Assembly (NCBI RefSeq): GCF_025999835.1
Contig: NZ_AP025628.1
Coordinates: 3,038,001-3,102,000, forward strand
Direction: 5' to 3'
Length of the DNA: 64,000 nt
DNA from: Caldinitratiruptor microaerophilus
GTDB taxonomy: Bacteria; Bacillota; Sulfobacillia; Symbiobacteriales; ZC4RG38
Shown: piece after piece, positions 41,201-49,671 of the stretch
Numbering within the stretch: position 1 is the first letter of the stretch
Layout of the letters: each line of letters starts with the position of its first letter
Program-made: the position numbers and the translations under genes
The notes under the pieces: model-generated
What the model was told of the DNA's origin: nothing
Seen by the model: the letters and a program-made list of their open reading frames with translations, nothing else
The model's database searches: none

Positions 41201-42444
41201 CTGTGCCACTCGTCTGCATCGACCCCGGCCACGGGGGTTTGGACCCGGGAGCTTCGGGAAACGGGCTGGTGGAGAAGGAGGTGGTCCTGGACCTGGCCCT
41301 CAGGATTCGGGACCACCTCCTGGCGCAGTATGACGTGCAGGTGATGATGACGCGAGAAACCGACATTTACGTGAGTCTGGCGGACCGGTGCCGGCTGGCA
41401 AACGAGGCCGGCGCCGATTACTTTCACTCGGTTCACTGCAACGCCTTCGATGACCCGGCCGCGGAGGGCTACGAGGATTACATCCACACAAGCCTGAGCG
41501 ACACGTCCCGGACGGCCCAGATCCGGGATGCGGTGCACGCCGAGATCATGGGGTTCCTGGCCCCGTACGGGGTGCAGGACCGGGGGAAGAAGAAGGCCGA
41601 CTTCTACGTGCTCCGCAGGACGGTCATGTCGGCTGTCCTGACCGAGAACCTGTTCCTCACGAACGCCCAAGATGCCGCCCTGCCGCGCCAGAGTGAGTTT
41701 CGGGATCAGCTTGCGGCTGCTCACGCCCGGGGGATCGCCCGGGCGCTTGGTTTGCAGCCGAAGTCGGGCGGTACCGGGACGCCGATCCTTGGGCCGGCCC
41801 AGGTAAGCACTGAGCAGGCCCGGACGTGGGCCCGCAAACGCGGGGCCACGGCGGAGTTCGTGGGCCTGGCCGACCTGTACTGGCGGCTGGCGCCCGAGAG
41901 AGGGGGGGTGAGACCGGAAGTCGCCTTCTCGCAGGCCGCCAAAGAGACGGGGTTCGGGCACTTCGGAGGCACCGTGAAGCCCGGCTGGCACAATCCAGCC
42001 GGGCTCAAAACGTTCCGGGGCGGTGCAGACGACGACCCGGCGGCCTACCAGAAGTTCCCGTCCTGGGAGGCCGGGGTTACAGCACACCTCGACCACTTGG
42101 CGCTTTACGCCGGGGCGCCCGGGTATCCCCGAAAGGACACGCCGGATGAACGGCACTTGCCAAGCCGCTTCGGGGTGACCCGGACGGTGGAGGGCCTCGG
42201 CGGCCGGGACCGATGGGCTCCCACGCCGGATTACGGCGTGTCCATCGTCCGTGACTACCTGGCCTCACTCATGGTGACTCAGGCAGAGCCCGAGGACGAG
42301 GTGGTCCGGCTGCGCGAGCAGGTGGAGGAGCTGAAGGCGGCGCTGGCCCGGTCAGAGGTGGCGCGGATGGCGGCCGAGGAGGCGGCGAGGCTGTGCCGGG
42401 AGCGACTGCGGCAGATTGTTGATCTCGCGCGTGAAAGCGTCTGA
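41197..42444 (+). CDS. Two-domain endolysin: amidase_3 plus glucosaminidase
   Basis: 415 residues from GTG 41197, behind GGAAAGGAGGC. Residues 1-185 are an N-acetylmuramoyl-L-alanine amidase: zinc His in CIDPGHGG, Glu in VEKEV, second His in HSVHCNA and catalytic Glu in TENLFL. Residues 200-360 resemble a LytD-type glucosaminidase (SQAAKETGFGHFGGTVKPGW and a NPAGLKT block). The C-terminal 55 residues are a coiled coil. No signal peptide: release depends on the holin. Confidence 0.93.
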   Translation: MTVPLVCIDPGHGGLDPGASGNGLVEKEVVLDLALRIRDHLLAQYDVQVMMTRETDIYVSLADRCRLANEAGADYFHSVHCNAFDDPAAEGYEDYIHTSLSDTSRTAQIRDAVHAEIMGFLAPYGVQDRGKKKADFYVLRRTVMSAVLTENLFLTNAQDAALPRQSEFRDQLAAAHARGIARALGLQPKSGGTGTPILGPAQVSTEQARTWARKRGATAEFVGLADLYWRLAPERGGVRPEVAFSQAAKETGFGHFGGTVKPGWHNPAGLKTFRGGADDDPAAYQKFPSWEAGVTAHLDHLALYAGAPGYPRKDTPDERHLPSRFGVTRTVEGLGGRDRWAPTPDYGVSIVRDYLASLMVTQAEPEDEVVRLREQVEELKAALARSEVARMAAEEAARLCRERLRQIVDLARESV

Positions 42445-42456
42445 GGAGGGTCCATC

Positions 42457-43020
42457 ATGGGGTTCTTCACGGTTAATCGGTGCGACAAGTTTGGAGTATC
42501 TTCCGCAACGGTTCGTGACTGCACAGGCACGCAAATAGGCTATCTACGGGCGAAGGAGTTCTTCAACTTTGTCTCCGAAGGGAATATCTGCGGTAACTGG
42601 CTCGATCCAGCTAAACTGGTCTACTTTCTGAGCCAGTCGGGGTTCCGTGACGGTGTGGTCTCCGAAGGGTTGCCATACTATGCGCCGGAAACCGTGTTGC
42701 TGTATTATCTTTCCACGGTCTCCCTCGGCGGCAAAACACTCTATGTCTACGAGATTCAGAACCGCACCGAGGAAGTTTGGTTGCCAAACGGTAATTTTGC
42801 GCTGAATCTGCCCGTCGGCAGTCAAGTGGCCACGGATACTGATACGATGGGGGCCACGAAGACGTACGCATGGTTGATCAGGTACTACCGTCTTCCGGGT
42901 GGCAACTGGTCGAACCACTTCGAGGATGGCTACGGGAACGTTGCCAGTTACGGATTTGTGGACACTGGGCTGCGAACCGGTAGCGCGCCAACGACGACCA
43001 GCATAAAGACACGACTGTAA
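42457..43020 (+). CDS. Hypothetical protein, AT-richer than its neighbours
   Basis: 187 residues, ATG preceded by GAGGAGGG. Aromatic- and Asn-rich, all-beta in appearance (WLPNGNFALNLPVGSQVATD), with three Cys in the first 50 residues. Base composition is clearly lower in GC than the lysin gene. It ends in a strong terminator. Unknown family; could be a late-expressed accessory or virion protein. Confidence 0.65.
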   Translation: MGFFTVNRCDKFGVSSATVRDCTGTQIGYLRAKEFFNFVSEGNICGNWLDPAKLVYFLSQSGFRDGVVSEGLPYYAPETVLLYYLSTVSLGGKTLYVYEIQNRTEEVWLPNGNFALNLPVGSQVATDTDTMGATKTYAWLIRYYRLPGGNWSNHFEDGYGNVASYGFVDTGLRTGSAPTTTSIKTRL

Positions 43021-43031
43021 CGCAAGAAAGA

Positions 43032-43055
43032 GGCCCGGAACGTTCCGGGCCTTTT
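43032..43055. terminator. Terminator of the late operon, bidirectional
   Basis: A 10-bp perfect inverted repeat (GGCCCGGAAC and GTTCCGGGCC) flanked by AAGAAAGA on the left and TTTTCTT on the right, so it can terminate both the late operon and the convergent minus-strand gene. Confidence 0.92.
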
Positions 43056-43061
43056 CTTGTC

Positions 43062-43670
43062 TCACGGGACCCGAATCCGCGTGAGCACAGGAACAGGGTG
43101 TGGTACACCCTCTTTGGAGAAAACATTCAACCTGTAGATATATTCCTTGCCGGACTCTACACTTGTGTCGTTCCAGGCTGTCTCAGAAGCTAGAAGTTCA
43201 GTCAACAACTTGAAAGATATATCCGCCACAGCGCATGAGGCGGGGCGCTCGGGGCATGTCGCCCGGGTGATCGCGACCCGCGCGGGCATCTGCCAACCGG
43301 GCTCACATTCGCCGGCTGGTGTGCAAGGTCCGTAGTCCCAGGTAAGCCGGACGGTCTGCTGTTCAGTAAGCGTGGCCTGCAGATCCCAAATTCCAGGCAT
43401 GGGTGCAGGCTCTCCAGGTGGCACTAACGGCGGGGGACTGTACCGGCGGCTGGCGTTCGATGTGGTCGAGGCTGGACTGGGAGTTGCATCACTGGTTGCA
43501 GGTGGTGGCGAAGGGGTGCTTTCGGAACTAGAGGGACCCCCGTCAGGCGCCGTGGACTTGGTATTCGGCTGCGACGGTGACAACAAGCCCGCACCGACTG
43601 CCACACCAGCAGCGAAGCTGCCCACCAGCATGGCTCCGATGATCATGGCCCTCTTGAGCGACTGGCCCAC
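43062..43670 (-). CDS. Membrane-anchored protein with Fn3-like domain
   Basis: 202 residues from GTG 43670, or ATG 43646 behind AAGAGGG. One N-terminal membrane helix (MIIGAMLVGSFAAGVAVGAG), a Ser/Pro/Thr-rich stalk of about 60 residues, and a beta-rich domain with four Cys and the final strands SGKEYIYRLNVFSKEG, as in fibronectin type III. Outside-facing by the positive-inside rule. Likely lysogen cargo; unknown role. Confidence 0.6.
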   Translation of the reverse strand: MGQSLKRAMIIGAMLVGSFAAGVAVGAGLLSPSQPNTKSTAPDGGPSSSESTPSPPPATSDATPSPASTTSNASRRYSPPPLVPPGEPAPMPGIWDLQATLTEQQTVRLTWDYGPCTPAGECEPGWQMPARVAITRATCPERPASCAVADISFKLLTELLASETAWNDTSVESGKEYIYRLNVFSKEGVPHPVPVLTRIRVP

Positions 43671-43703
43671 AGGGTTCGCCTCCCCGTCGCATCTGATCAG
43701 TCT

Positions 43704-43958
43704 CTATCGACGCTCGATGAGGGGTGAGATGTTCCAACCGAGGGGGAGGAGGTCTGTCGTGCTCATACCGCTTCTGCAGCGCGCCCGGGCGTCCATCACC
43801 GAGCTGACGGAGTGGGCTTGGCGCCTGGACTGGCATGTGTCCCGCGGCTCCCAGGCCAGCTTGCAGTCCGGCCGGTACCCGACCGTCACGTACCCTCGCC
43901 AGCGGCCGTCTGGGAGCTTGTAAACACTGCCTTCGCCTTTGGAGCGGGCCATCATCAT
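43704..43958 (-). pseudogene. Truncated tyrosine integrase (N-terminal arm-binding domain only)
   Basis: The first 33 residues (RSKGEGSVYKLPDGRWRGYV and TVGYRPD) are the AP2-like arm-binding domain that opens many phage integrases. After that the sequence loses all resemblance: no core-binding or catalytic domain follows, and R, H and Y residues are missing. It is a fragment of a second integrase, probably from an earlier element. Confidence 0.6.
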
Positions 43959-44051
43959 GCCTCCAGTGCATGCTGGGTTGTCAGCATGTACAACTGGTTG
44001 GATCTGACCGGGTAATGGTGGCGTGTTGGGAGATGCTAGAAGCAGCTCTTA

Positions 44052-44080
44052 TTGACTGGTCATTGCGCGGTCTCTACACT
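44052..44080 (+). promoter_or_regulatory. Promoter of the PD-(D/E)XK gene
   Basis: TTGACT and TACACT are separated by exactly 17 bp, 21 nt upstream of the ATG at 44101. A ribosome site AGAGGTGATGG follows. It gives the gene its own transcription in the lysogen. Confidence 0.7.
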
Positions 44081-44100
44081 GAAACCAGAGGTGATGGGCC

Positions 44101-44856
44101 ATGGCGGACAGGTACGATACCGAGTCTGCCATGTACCCCGTCCTATTCGAGTACCTGCGAGACCAGGGCCGGTTCGTCTGTATGCAGGTGCCGGTCCGGT
44201 CATACCGGGCAGACTTCGTATCGTTCCAGGTAAACTGGGATGCAGCTAGGCTGCGACTCCAGTATGGCCTCCTGGAGCCAATACACCGAGCGCCTGTGTG
44301 GAGACTTCTGCTCACGCTCCGACAGTATCCCGGAGCCGGCCTCGCGGATTTGCCAGGGCTCCTACGTCTTACTCCCGGATATGTCCGCTCGCTGCTGAAT
44401 GAATTGGAGCGGTTGGAGGTATTGAGCGTAAACAGGTCCCGGGTTGACCTTCTGTACTGGCCGGATCTCCTGTTCCGAGATGCGCAGGTGGTGGAAGCCA
44501 AACTTTCGGATTGGAAGCGAGCTGTAAGGCAAGCCATGCGTTACGCATGCAGCGCTTCGCAACTATACATCGCTTTGCCACAACGGCTGGCGGACCAACT
44601 GGCAAACGATCCGCCACCTGGCCTCGCTCGATCCGGTGTAGGCATCCTGGCGGTCAATTCCGGCGTCCGAATTGCCTTGCCCTCTAGGGAATTTGGGTCC
44701 GGGAGGTACACCATCGAGCTTCACCAACTTAGCGAGTACCTGTGGTCCGAGATCCTTCATGCCCTCCGGAGGCTGAATCGGGAGGCCAAGCGCAATTCGT
44801 GGCTCCCCGTTAAGCCAGAAGACGTGCCCAGCGATCTACCGGCGGATGTCCGATGA
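44101..44856 (+). CDS. PD-(D/E)XK nuclease-like protein with inserted winged helix
   Basis: 251 residues. The N-terminus (YPVLFEYLRDQGRFVCMQVP, then YRADFV) and the segment QVVEAKLSDWKRAVRQAMRY together make a D...E-x-K...Q nuclease core, as in DUF2161-like restriction folds. Between them, residues 60-115 form a winged helix (LPGLLRLTPGYVRSLLNELE). GC is lower than in phage core genes. Its 3' end overlaps the convergent TGT-like gene by 47 nt. Sequence-specific binding plus nuclease suggests a defence or regulatory role. No close family named. Confidence 0.6.
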   Translation: MADRYDTESAMYPVLFEYLRDQGRFVCMQVPVRSYRADFVSFQVNWDAARLRLQYGLLEPIHRAPVWRLLLTLRQYPGAGLADLPGLLRLTPGYVRSLLNELERLEVLSVNRSRVDLLYWPDLLFRDAQVVEAKLSDWKRAVRQAMRYACSASQLYIALPQRLADQLANDPPPGLARSGVGILAVNSGVRIALPSREFGSGRYTIELHQLSEYLWSEILHALRRLNREAKRNSWLPVKPEDVPSDLPADVR

Positions 44857-45910
44857 TGTCGATGTTGAGTGCGTTGGCTTGCATAAGAAGATCGCCCGTG
44901 TCTTTCACCCACTCCCTGAGCAGTAACCTGGGGTTACTGCTTCCAGCAACTTCGGTTGCCTCTCGGCCACGTGCAAAGAGGTAGTGCCGTCGGATTCCGT
45001 TAACGTCGAATGGGACTCCATGCGCGCAGACAGGACAATCGCATGGCCCCATGAGTTCTTCCGCATAGATTTGCTCAACCATTCGCGGCTCGGCTCGTAC
45101 AAACCGCCGGGGCAGGTAATAGTTGTGCTGGATGCCCGAGATTTCCTCATCCCGGGTGAAGTATTCACGCCGGAGACTGGCCATATAGTTGATGCCCGAT
45201 ACGTAGCCAGACAGACCGAACGGGAATAGCAGGGTCGCCCAAGCAGGCCCTCGACCGAATAAGATCTCCCTAATTCCGATTTCCTGTAGCGACCGGAAGA
45301 AATTTACGACCGTCTCGTCGAGAGTGAGGTCCTGCCCCAGCTCGAAATCGGCTAGAAGCAGGTAGACGCGTTCTGGGTGATGGGGTTGCAGCAATTCCAG
45401 GGCGCCATGGAAGCCCTCGGGAGTTGCGATGGCTTGTGCCGTGATGCATAGGCTTGCATAGACCGGAGTTGTTTTCGTAATCCGGAAGAAATGAGCATAC
45501 CAAGCTCGCTGAACATCAAGCTGTGCGGATGACGGGAAGTGACTCTCCTCGAGGAGGAAATAGGGAGACAGCAGCACAGAAGCGCCAAGGTTTATCTGAA
45601 GGTCTGTAAACACCTGGACTATATCCTCTGCGTTATGTATCAGGTCCAGCAAAGCCGGGATGTTACCACTGAAGTACGGCAACCGCTTATAGGTCGGTTT
45701 GTTGCGGAAGTACGGAGTACGGATCTTTGCCGTATTGGGATCAATGGCTAACTCCAATCGCTCGGTTATGCTCTGGATTCGCTTGAGAACGTTTGGATAA
45801 GCTGCGGCGATATTGGCGTCCAACATGACGCCATGGGGTCGAAAGCCTTCTGTCATGGCATCTTCTAAGAGGCCTGCGTCTGGATTATAGGGACGAACCC
45901 AAAACTGCAT
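44810..45910 (-). CDS. TIM-barrel-like protein with TGT-type zinc motif
   Basis: 366 residues. Alternating strands and helices over residues 20-260 look like a TIM barrel (VYLLLADFELGQ, REILFGRGPAWATLLFPFGL, SGYVSGINYM). Near residue 290, GPCDCPVC has the C-x-C-x2-C spacing of tRNA-guanine transglycosylases, with a possible fourth ligand in RRHYLF. Canonical catalytic motifs of Tgt are not obvious, so substrate is open; 7-deazaguanine insertion into RNA or DNA (as by DpdA) is one hypothesis. RBS TTAGGAGGCG; low GC. Confidence 0.55.
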   Translation of the reverse strand: MQFWVRPYNPDAGLLEDAMTEGFRPHGVMLDANIAAAYPNVLKRIQSITERLELAIDPNTAKIRTPYFRNKPTYKRLPYFSGNIPALLDLIHNAEDIVQVFTDLQINLGASVLLSPYFLLEESHFPSSAQLDVQRAWYAHFFRITKTTPVYASLCITAQAIATPEGFHGALELLQPHHPERVYLLLADFELGQDLTLDETVVNFFRSLQEIGIREILFGRGPAWATLLFPFGLSGYVSGINYMASLRREYFTRDEEISGIQHNYYLPRRFVRAEPRMVEQIYAEELMGPCDCPVCAHGVPFDVNGIRRHYLFARGREATEVAGSSNPRLLLREWVKDTGDLLMQANALNIDIIGHPPVDRWARLLA

Positions 45911-46161
45911 ACAATTCGCCTCCTAAAAGATCACCTGTTAATATCGTGATTATACACTCGACCCAACCTGATAGTGCTAGCCACACTTCTCCATACGGCG
46001 CCCAACGCCGCCAGCACCATCACCGCCACCACGGCAGCACACCCGGGGCGGGCCGCCTCCGACCTTGCTGCAGCCGCGGCAGTGGTCCGTGCGGACGGCT
46101 CCCCCGCGGTCCGACTCGGCTGCCGCACCGGGATAGGCAACTCCCTGCCACTCGTGAAGCA
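45911..46161. other. Intergenic, holds promoter of the TGT-like gene
   Basis: About 250 bp between two minus-strand genes. On the minus strand a perfect TATAAT lies at 45954-45949, 38 nt before the TGT-like start, though its -35 is weak. The short open frames on both strands here are Ala/Arg-rich and probably not translated. Confidence 0.45.
45949..45954 (-). promoter_or_regulatory. -10 box of the TGT-like gene
   Basis: TATAAT on the minus strand, with no good TTGACA 17 bp upstream. RBS TTAGGAGGCG follows nearer the start codon at 45910. Confidence 0.4.
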
Positions 46162-46644
46162 TCAGCCATTCAGGGCGGCGCAGAAAGGATCGTTAGTGCC
46201 AGCCTTGAGTTTTCCGATTGTGAGCGGCCCAGCGATGCCATCCTTCTTAAGTTCGTTTGCTTCCTGAAAAGCGATCACTGCTCGCTCGGTCTTTGGTCCG
46301 AAAACACCGTCCGGTGATCCTGGATCAAAACCATGGCTCAATAGGCACATCTGCAGGGCGATCACATCGAATCCTTCGTTCCCGCGTCGGAAAATCCGCC
46401 GACCCGCTGCGCTCTGAGCCGAAGAGGAAATCTGCTGCGACGGTGACTGGCCTCCGGGGCAGAAAGTGAAGTATCCCAGGTCGCCGCATATGTATGACCC
46501 GGTATCCGATGGGCAGCTGTGCCATCGATGGCAGCCGCTCCTGTGGGCTTCGGCGGTTCGTGGAGCGAGTACAAGGAGCAAGGTGGTGAAGATCGAGAAA
46601 GCGGTCAGAAGGACAGAACCGACCACGGCCTTTCTACTCACCAT
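46162..46644 (-). CDS. Secreted peptidoglycan-binding protein
   Basis: 160 residues; ATG 46644 follows GGGGGAGAG. Signal peptide (VGSVLLTAFSIFTTLLLVLA then AEA). The mature protein starts with a Cys/His module (HRSGCHRWHSCPSDTGSYIC) found in exported bacterial proteins, then a PG_binding_1 domain: VIALQMCLLSHGFDPGSPDG, VFGPKTERAVIAFQ and KDGIAGPLTIGKL. It would attach to the wall of the lysogen. Last gene of a three-gene minus-strand group. Confidence 0.85.
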   Translation of the reverse strand: MVSRKAVVGSVLLTAFSIFTTLLLVLAPRTAEAHRSGCHRWHSCPSDTGSYICGDLGYFTFCPGGQSPSQQISSSAQSAAGRRIFRRGNEGFDVIALQMCLLSHGFDPGSPDGVFGPKTERAVIAFQEANELKKDGIAGPLTIGKLKAGTNDPFCAALNG

Positions 46645-46657
46645 GCAAACTCTCCCC

Positions 46658-47839
46658 CTATCTTTCGCACCCGACTCCATCATGATCACCGTCAAACCGA
46701 TGCGGATCAGCTCCCACCACGCTAAACCGCCGATAGGGCACATCCTTGCAGTCCAGGTCGGGCGGCGGAGGCGGGATGCATACCGTGGGGTAGGACGGGT
46801 CGCAGTTTCCCCGTGGCGGCGCGGTCGCCTGCGGCCTTGCGGGAGCAGGTTCCGGAGGTGCTGGTTTTGGCGGCGGAGCCCATAGCCCGATTCCGGCCTG
46901 TCGGGCCTCAGCTGCGAACTCGCGGAATAGGTCGGCATACTTCACGTCCGGCGGGTAGGTGGCCTGCTGGGCAAACCCACGGACGAGCAGGATGGCGTTG
47001 AACATACCGCTCCGGAGATCCTGCGGTGTCGGCTCGGCCGGAGGCTCTCGCAGCCACACGTACCGCAGGGCCCGGCCGTACTTGTCGGTCTCGGAGACAT
47101 CTTTCTCCAGCCAGACCGTCTTGCTCTCGAGCTCGCGTTTCGTGAAGGCAGCCGCCTCCTTGCCATAGGGCTCCACCTGGGTTGTGCTCTCCGGCGTATC
47201 CACGCCGATGAGGCGGACGCGGGTGGAGGGCAGTTTGGGTCCCGAGACGTGCTCGACCTCGATGGTGTCGCCGTCGATCGCGCGGACGACCTTGGCCTGC
47301 GTATGCGATACCGCGGGCTCATGCTCAGCTGGCTCTACCTGTGATTGGACCTGTGAGGCGTCATGAGTGGGAGGGCTGGACTCCTGCGTGACGGGAGGGG
47401 TCGGTGGTAGTTGAGTCGCGCTAGGCTTGTCCACGGACGTCTCGGCCTGCACTTGCGACTGTGTTGGAACGCCAGTTACTGACGGCCCGGGGGAAAGCGA
47501 AGGCCCCAGGAAGAACATCAGGACGGAACCCGCGAGGACCCACGCCGCCTTCTTGCGGTCCGCGATCAGGTCTGGCACCTCACCTTTCACAAGGCCGACA
47601 AGACCGACGATGAATCCGATGATGCCCAGCAACGCCAGGCAGATGCCGATCGCTGGCCACAACGATCCGTCGATGAGCGCACCGCCGGCAGACAGGACTA
47701 CGACGGACCCGACGAGAAAACGCGCTGCGCCCTTTCGGTCGGCGAGAAGCCCCTTGATGCCACCTACGGCCAAGCCGACCAAGCCTGTGAGGGCTCCGAT
47801 CAGCCCCAGGAGAACCAAGGCTGCACCCAGCGTACCCAC
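46658..47839 (-). CDS. Membrane-anchored thermonuclease (SNase) with excalibur domain
   Basis: 393 residues. Four N-terminal hydrophobic segments (as two related hairpins, LGLIGALTGLVGLAVGGIKG and its repeat), a Pro/Thr/Gln-rich stalk, then a staphylococcal nuclease domain: VVRAIDGDTIEVE, RVRLIGVDTPES and KYGRALRYVWL supply the catalytic D, R and E region. It ends in an excalibur calcium-binding motif (DGDHDGVGCER). The nuclease would act at the outer surface, possibly against incoming DNA. GTG 47839. Confidence 0.88.
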   Translation of the reverse strand: MGTLGAALVLLGLIGALTGLVGLAVGGIKGLLADRKGAARFLVGSVVVLSAGGALIDGSLWPAIGICLALLGIIGFIVGLVGLVKGEVPDLIADRKKAAWVLAGSVLMFFLGPSLSPGPSVTGVPTQSQVQAETSVDKPSATQLPPTPPVTQESSPPTHDASQVQSQVEPAEHEPAVSHTQAKVVRAIDGDTIEVEHVSGPKLPSTRVRLIGVDTPESTTQVEPYGKEAAAFTKRELESKTVWLEKDVSETDKYGRALRYVWLREPPAEPTPQDLRSGMFNAILLVRGFAQQATYPPDVKYADLFREFAAEARQAGIGLWAPPPKPAPPEPAPARPQATAPPRGNCDPSYPTVCIPPPPPDLDCKDVPYRRFSVVGADPHRFDGDHDGVGCER

Positions 47840-47881
47840 GTGACGTCTCCCCCCGCTCCGTTGCTCCGGCCCTGACGAGGA

Positions 47882-48862
47882 TCAGGTCGGATCCAAGCCA
47901 AGACGTTCCGCGGCATCAGGGAACGTCGGGTCGTAGGCATAAAGCTTCTCCCAGGTTCGTCGGGCTTTCTCTTGCTCGCCGGCCTGTTCGTAACTGCGGG
48001 CCAGAACGTGATGCACGACAGCCAGTTCCTGGTCGAGCCTGAGCTTCCGGCCGATAGCTGCCCGGCAGACCTCAATAGCGGCTGTGGGGCGGTCCAGTTT
48101 CAGCAGGGCCTCCGCCCGGACGGCGGCCACGACGGGCTCGGCTGGTAGGTCGGCCAGGAGGGTCAGGGCCCACTCCGCATCGCCAGCCTCCACCGCAGCC
48201 GTTGCCGCGTGGAGGCGATCCTGTGCTCCCAAGACGCCACCCCGCTCGGCGTACGCTTTGTAGGCCGCCGCCGCGTCCGTCCAGTTCTGGAGACGGACCT
48301 CGCACCTGGCCAAGCCGAGTCGAATCTCGGGGGCGTCGATTCCAAGTTCGAGAACCTTCCCGAGATGCTGCTTGCATGCCTCCCACTTTCCAAGGCTCCA
48401 GGCCCCACGGGCGGCATGGTAAGCGGCGTAGGCCAAGCGGCCGGGACGGCGCCACACCACCATGGTGATCGCGAGCAGGACGACCCCGACAGTTGTGCCT
48501 ACGGGAGGGGACCAAACGGCGATGAGGCCGATGAAGAACGCCCAGGATAGCCAGCGCCATCTGGCCAGGAGTGCGGGCATGGGAACGAAGTGGTCTTGGA
48601 CCTGTGGCCGCTGACTCGGGGCGTTAGCCGGCGCCTTGGTGGGTGTCGCCCCGGTTCTGTGGCTCTTTACTGGTCGCCACCATCGGGTCGTTTGGGACCA
48701 GTACAGGCCGGTTCCGGGGATGCCAACGGACTTGGTAATTCCCCGGGTGCTGACACCAAGCCGGAAGCCCTTCACACCACCGGAGATGCCGATGGAACGC
48801 TTCCCCAGGTTCAGCCGTACACCTTTCCCGAGGCTAAGACTCTTCCGAAATCGAAAGCCCAT
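47882..48862 (-). CDS. DUF4236-TPR membrane protein
   Basis: 326 residues. Residues 1-55 are a DUF4236 module (FRFRKSLSLGKGVRLNLGKR, then STRGITKSVGIPGTGLYWSQ). Two adjacent hydrophobic segments near 100-140 form a membrane hairpin. Residues 150-326 are tetratricopeptide-like helices (LAYAAYHAARGAWSLGKWEA to ARSYEQAGEQEKARRTWEKL). First gene of the minus-strand group with the SNase and wall-binding protein. Role unknown; DUF4236 proteins are often prophage or mobile-element-borne. Confidence 0.8.
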   Translation of the reverse strand: MGFRFRKSLSLGKGVRLNLGKRSIGISGGVKGFRLGVSTRGITKSVGIPGTGLYWSQTTRWWRPVKSHRTGATPTKAPANAPSQRPQVQDHFVPMPALLARWRWLSWAFFIGLIAVWSPPVGTTVGVVLLAITMVVWRRPGRLAYAAYHAARGAWSLGKWEACKQHLGKVLELGIDAPEIRLGLARCEVRLQNWTDAAAAYKAYAERGGVLGAQDRLHAATAAVEAGDAEWALTLLADLPAEPVVAAVRAEALLKLDRPTAAIEVCRAAIGRKLRLDQELAVVHHVLARSYEQAGEQEKARRTWEKLYAYDPTFPDAAERLGLDPT

Positions 48863-49671
48863 GACGGTCCGCTCCCATTAGTACTCAGGTGAATCTTCCG
48901 GTACTACGGTCTTGGCAAATCGTGGATACGCGGTTCCCTCGCTCCATATGGGTACGAGGTCGTCACCCCGATACCCTGGCGAAGAAAACTGGCCGATAAC
49001 CTCGGTAGATCATCGCCAGGCTCGCCCATTACCATATCCCTTGCTGCTGGCCGCACGGCAGGCCTGCCTCAACACAGTTAAACCGACCGCTTTAGAACGG
49101 TGAATCCGGGGGCAACGCGAGTCCCCCTCTGATTGTACCTGACTGTTGACTCCACACGGAATACTCGCTGAGGTGAGACAGGTAGAGGACGGTGGTATCT
49201 CTCGACCGACAGCTTATCCGCGTCCTTGCCGAGCTGTGTCGCGGCTTCCCCCCCGGGAGATACCCTGAGGGTAGCGCTTTTCATCTGCCTCGAGTTGGAT
49301 TCGGTGGGAACCCACCAGCGCGGTATCGAATATCCGGGCAGGTGCACGCAAACCGCGCCTGCCACATGGCGAGCGTACAGTGACGACGTACCCTTCGCCG
49401 TCGTACCGCCCTTGGTATCCGCCACATCCGCGCCGCTAGACCCCACCCGGGGCGAAGTGCCATTGCAGCCACCTCCTACCTGGGAATACGTGGGGGCCGA
49501 GCCGGGGTTCGCGGCGCGCGGTTTCAAGCCCGGTTTCAGGCGGCGACCCTCGCGGCGTCTTGACAATAGTCAAGTCCGAATGTGGCACCCCGTCGGACCG
49601 GCGGTCCCTCGCCAACACGATTGCGGACATGTGGCGGTACGGCTTTCAGTGGCCGCCAAGGAGGTAGCGGT
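48863..49671. other. Gene-poor region with a degenerate HTH copy
   Basis: About 0.8 kb without an intact gene. It holds a decayed copy of the gene at 50237 (around 49287-49380, minus strand) and a palindrome CTTGACAATAGTCAAG at 49559-49574, which could be an operator in front of the gene at 49672. Other open frames are compositionally noncoding. Confidence 0.5.
49287..49380 (-). pseudogene. Decayed copy of the 50237 HTH gene
   Basis: On the minus strand this stretch reads ARHVAGAVCVHLPGYSIPRW, against AGNVPGAVRVHLPGYPKPRW in the intact gene. DNA identity is about 80 percent by eye over 70 bp. Flanks do not match, so only a fragment of the duplicated gene remains. Confidence 0.6.

Noticed and set aside
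44810-45910. Calling the TGT-like gene dpdA of a Dpd DNA-modification cluster
   Set aside because: None of the other dpd genes or preQ0 synthesis genes is nearby, and the Tgt catalytic motifs are not evident. Only a general TGT-like label is supported.
45931-46140. Small minus-strand frame upstream of the TGT-like gene
   Set aside because: Ala/Arg-rich, no ribosome site, and it overlaps the promoter region of the next gene.
49559-49574. Promoter for the gene at 49672 based on TTGACA in the palindrome
   Set aside because: No acceptable -10 box lies 16-18 bp downstream. The palindrome is kept only as a possible operator.
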